From Aureobasidium sp. EXF-3400 (taxonomy: Eukaryota; Ascomycota; Dothideomycetes; Dothideales; Saccotheciaceae), in NCBI GenBank assembly GCA_024195585.1, contig SWBL01000044.1, positions 124,001 through 188,000 of the forward strand: a stretch of 64,000 nucleotides of DNA, written 5' to 3'. The translations under genes were made by a program, and so were the position numbers. The number at the start of each line of letters is the position of its first letter. Position 1 is the first letter of the stretch. Under the pieces are notes generated by a model that saw nothing but the letters and a program-made list of their open reading frames with translations, made no database searches and was not told the origin of the DNA. Below are positions 62,273 to 64,000 of the stretch, in pieces.

Positions 62273-64000
62273 TCAGTCGGTAGACTCATTTGATTGCACA
62301 GGCGTAAACTCTTTACGAGTCATTGAGGTAGCAGCAGTCCTGTAGCGGACGTAAAATCCCGCGAACACGCCTGCTGCGAGTCCAGAAAGATGACCAGCGT
62401 AGTCAGTCCTGGTGTTCTTGCCGCGCCAGGCTCTCAAGATTTCGAACCCAGCGATGATACCCAGGACCGTCAAACCAGTTACATCTGGAATCTCGTAGCC
62501 GAGCACTGTCACATTGTTGCTGTAGTACAGGTGGTTAGTAGGACGATCGGAACGAAAAGGGGCGCAGCTTCGCTTACTTTGCTCTGACCAGACAGGCTGC
62601 AGCCATGGTGCCGATGACGGCAGTGGATGAGCCGAAGCTGTAGTTCATCCAGCGTTTGGCGAGTACGTTGAAGGCCAAGGAGCCATAAGTGCCCACGGTA
62701 CCGCAAGTGAGATATACAGCTAGGAATGTGCCCCTTCCTACATCGTCATGTACTACATGTCATCTCGTCAGTGTCAATTATTGGCAGTGGAATTCGGTCT
62801 GGCACTTACGGATCCAACCAAAAGGCCATAGCATGACCATGTTGGCAAACAGGTGACGGAAGCCTTGATGACTGAACTGCGCACCAAGGGTTCCGATGGC
62901 GAATGGATATGCAGCAGTGACTTGGAATGTCTTGTTCATGGTTCTCCAAAGCGGGGGGATTCTCCATGCAACAAACACAGCAAGATTGATGGCGGTGATG
63001 GCTCCGAGGGTAGCGATGGCAGGTGGCACGTCGGGGAACATCCTCGCTGATCGTGGAGGTGGGTTGTACGTCCCGTCGAGCATCCAGCAACCAGCCAGAA
63101 CGGCCAAAAGAACCAGAGCAGAAGGTCCCAATCGGCGAAGGTTAGAGAGGTTAGGAATCTTGTTGTCCTTGATGATCATTGCTTGTTCTTCATAGTACTT
63201 GACCCAGGGCTTGCGTTCCACGGGCTCCAACCATGCCTTCTGGGTCGGTTGCGCAAGAGCGATCTCGTCAAACGGACTGAATATCTTCCCCGACTCCTCT
63301 TTCGCTTCGACTCCCGAGTTGTTGTCTTTGGCCTCAGCCTTGAGAGCAGCAACTCGTTCTGATTCCTGCTGCTTCTTGGCCTCGTCCTTCTTTCGATCTT
63401 CTTCCATCCATCTTGCTTTGTTTGCCTTTCTCAATTTGTCCAAAGCACTCTCTCCGTATATGTCGGCAGCTGGCTGTGATTCGTCTGGCTGGCTATCATC
63501 GGTACGCTTGTAGATACCTAGTTTCTCGGCACGAGCCATGTACTGTTGTTCGACTTTCATGATCTCTGATTCTGCCCAAGCAGCGCCGGCCTCATTCTCA
63601 TCAAAGGCAGGATCCAAGGACCGGACGTGTTCCAGTGCTTTGGTAGCCATGTCCTGAGTAATGCCAGATTCTCTCGGGAAATCGACACCCACATCGATAA
63701 GACTGCCTGAGAGTCTACGATAATGCATCAATCGTAGTATATGGTTTCCGTCCTCGCAATGCATTTCAGGGCCAAAGATTTCTGAGATAGTAGCCTGGTC
63801 GAGTTCTCCTGAGGGCAGGGGAACGCCAATTTCCGGGTCATAGTCTCTCCAGGTAGGAAGTTCCCTACGTCTACGGACCGATCTCTGGCCATCCCGAGCA
63901 GAATCTGGACCAGTCTTCTGAACAGCAGGAGGCGGTTTTGGGATGAAACGATTCCGGGCCGAGAAGTTTGTAGAAGCGGAGAAGGTGCGCAAACCAGCAG
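62273..64000 (-). CDS. Mitochondrial-type rhomboid protease, 5' end outside window
   Basis: Three exons on the minus strand: 64000-62810 (partial), 62752-62578 and 62519-62273; introns 57 and 58 nt. About 535 residues are visible. The frame stays open to the window end; the first ATG-like start offered at 63992 is a TTG. A long charged N-terminal region (~290 residues) precedes six to seven membrane segments. The rhomboid core shows SHQGFRHLFANMVMLWPFGW, the serine segment FGSSTAVIGTMAAA and the His segment DYAGHLSGLAAGVFAG. PCP1/PARL-type enzymes cleave inner-membrane proteins such as Mgm1. The Ser motif GSSTA differs from the common GASGA type, but the nucleophile position is kept. The targeting sequence is presumably just off the edge. 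Confidence 0.9.

Noticed and set aside
1..64000. CRISPR arrays, rRNA genes, large transposons or a secondary-metabolite core enzyme
   Set aside because: None seen. Repeats are limited to the foldback element and short low-complexity tracts, and no PKS, NRPS or terpene synthase motif is present.

Overview
The window is nuclear DNA from a filamentous ascomycete (Pezizomycotina). A member of the Dothideomycetes is my best guess, but it is only an inference. The evidence: genes on both strands without operons; introns of about 47-95 nt with GTRNGY donors, CTRAY-like branch points and YAG acceptors; families typical of moulds (secreted agmatinase, GH64 glucanase, DHA1 MFS pump, PLOD-like fungal glycosyltransferases, small Cys/His-rich MC..HY.CGH proteins); and a nuclear tRNA-Asp carrying an intron. 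I rebuilt exon structures by requiring canonical splice sites, phase continuity and protein-family continuity. Nothing was checked against a database.

Layout. 0-5 kb: the 3' end of a probable KAR9-like gene, then a DEAD-box helicase of the Mss116 type. 5-15 kb is gene-poor and regulatory: a divergent pair of SREBP-like bHLH factors (5.1-8.0 kb), 3.6 kb without a convincing gene, a three-exon bZIP factor (11.6-12.5 kb) and a five-exon CIA30-family gene (13.2-14.2 kb) visible only after splicing. 15.7-17.5 kb: an MFS transporter. 17.7-18.1 kb: a foldback, MITE-like element with 29-bp terminal inverted repeats. 19-25.8 kb: F-box protein, PHD-finger/kinase-like fusion, tRNA-Asp, a doubtful spliced gene and a GH64 glucanase. 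26-35 kb: NUP84/NUP107, cyanamide-hydratase-like HD protein, TPT/nucleotide-sugar transporter and UDP-glucose 6-dehydrogenase. 36-42 kb: two tandem type II membrane glycosyltransferases and a four-TM protein. 42-55 kb is dense housekeeping: RIX7, VPS20, a PITH protein, DHX35, CUE5-like, a secreted agmatinase and NOP4. 55-64 kb: two small Cys/His proteins, a MAPR/cytochrome-b5-like protein, a BOR1-type SLC4 transporter and a mitochondrial rhomboid cut by the window end.

How they fit together. Three genes serve ribosome or RNA work near each other (RIX7, DHX35, NOP4). Several serve membranes and trafficking (VPS20, CUE5, NUP84). UDP-glucose dehydrogenase, the TPT transporter and the two glycosyltransferases lie within 10 kb and could all touch nucleotide-sugar or cell-wall metabolism, but nothing shows co-regulation. 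I see no complete biosynthetic cluster, CRISPR array, rRNA gene or large transposon. The most novel-looking items are the bHLH pair with a shared LVxCxxC tail, the PHD/kinase-like fusion, the foldback element, the glycosyltransferase pair with a changed acidic motif, and the GATA-site cluster before the secreted agmatinase.
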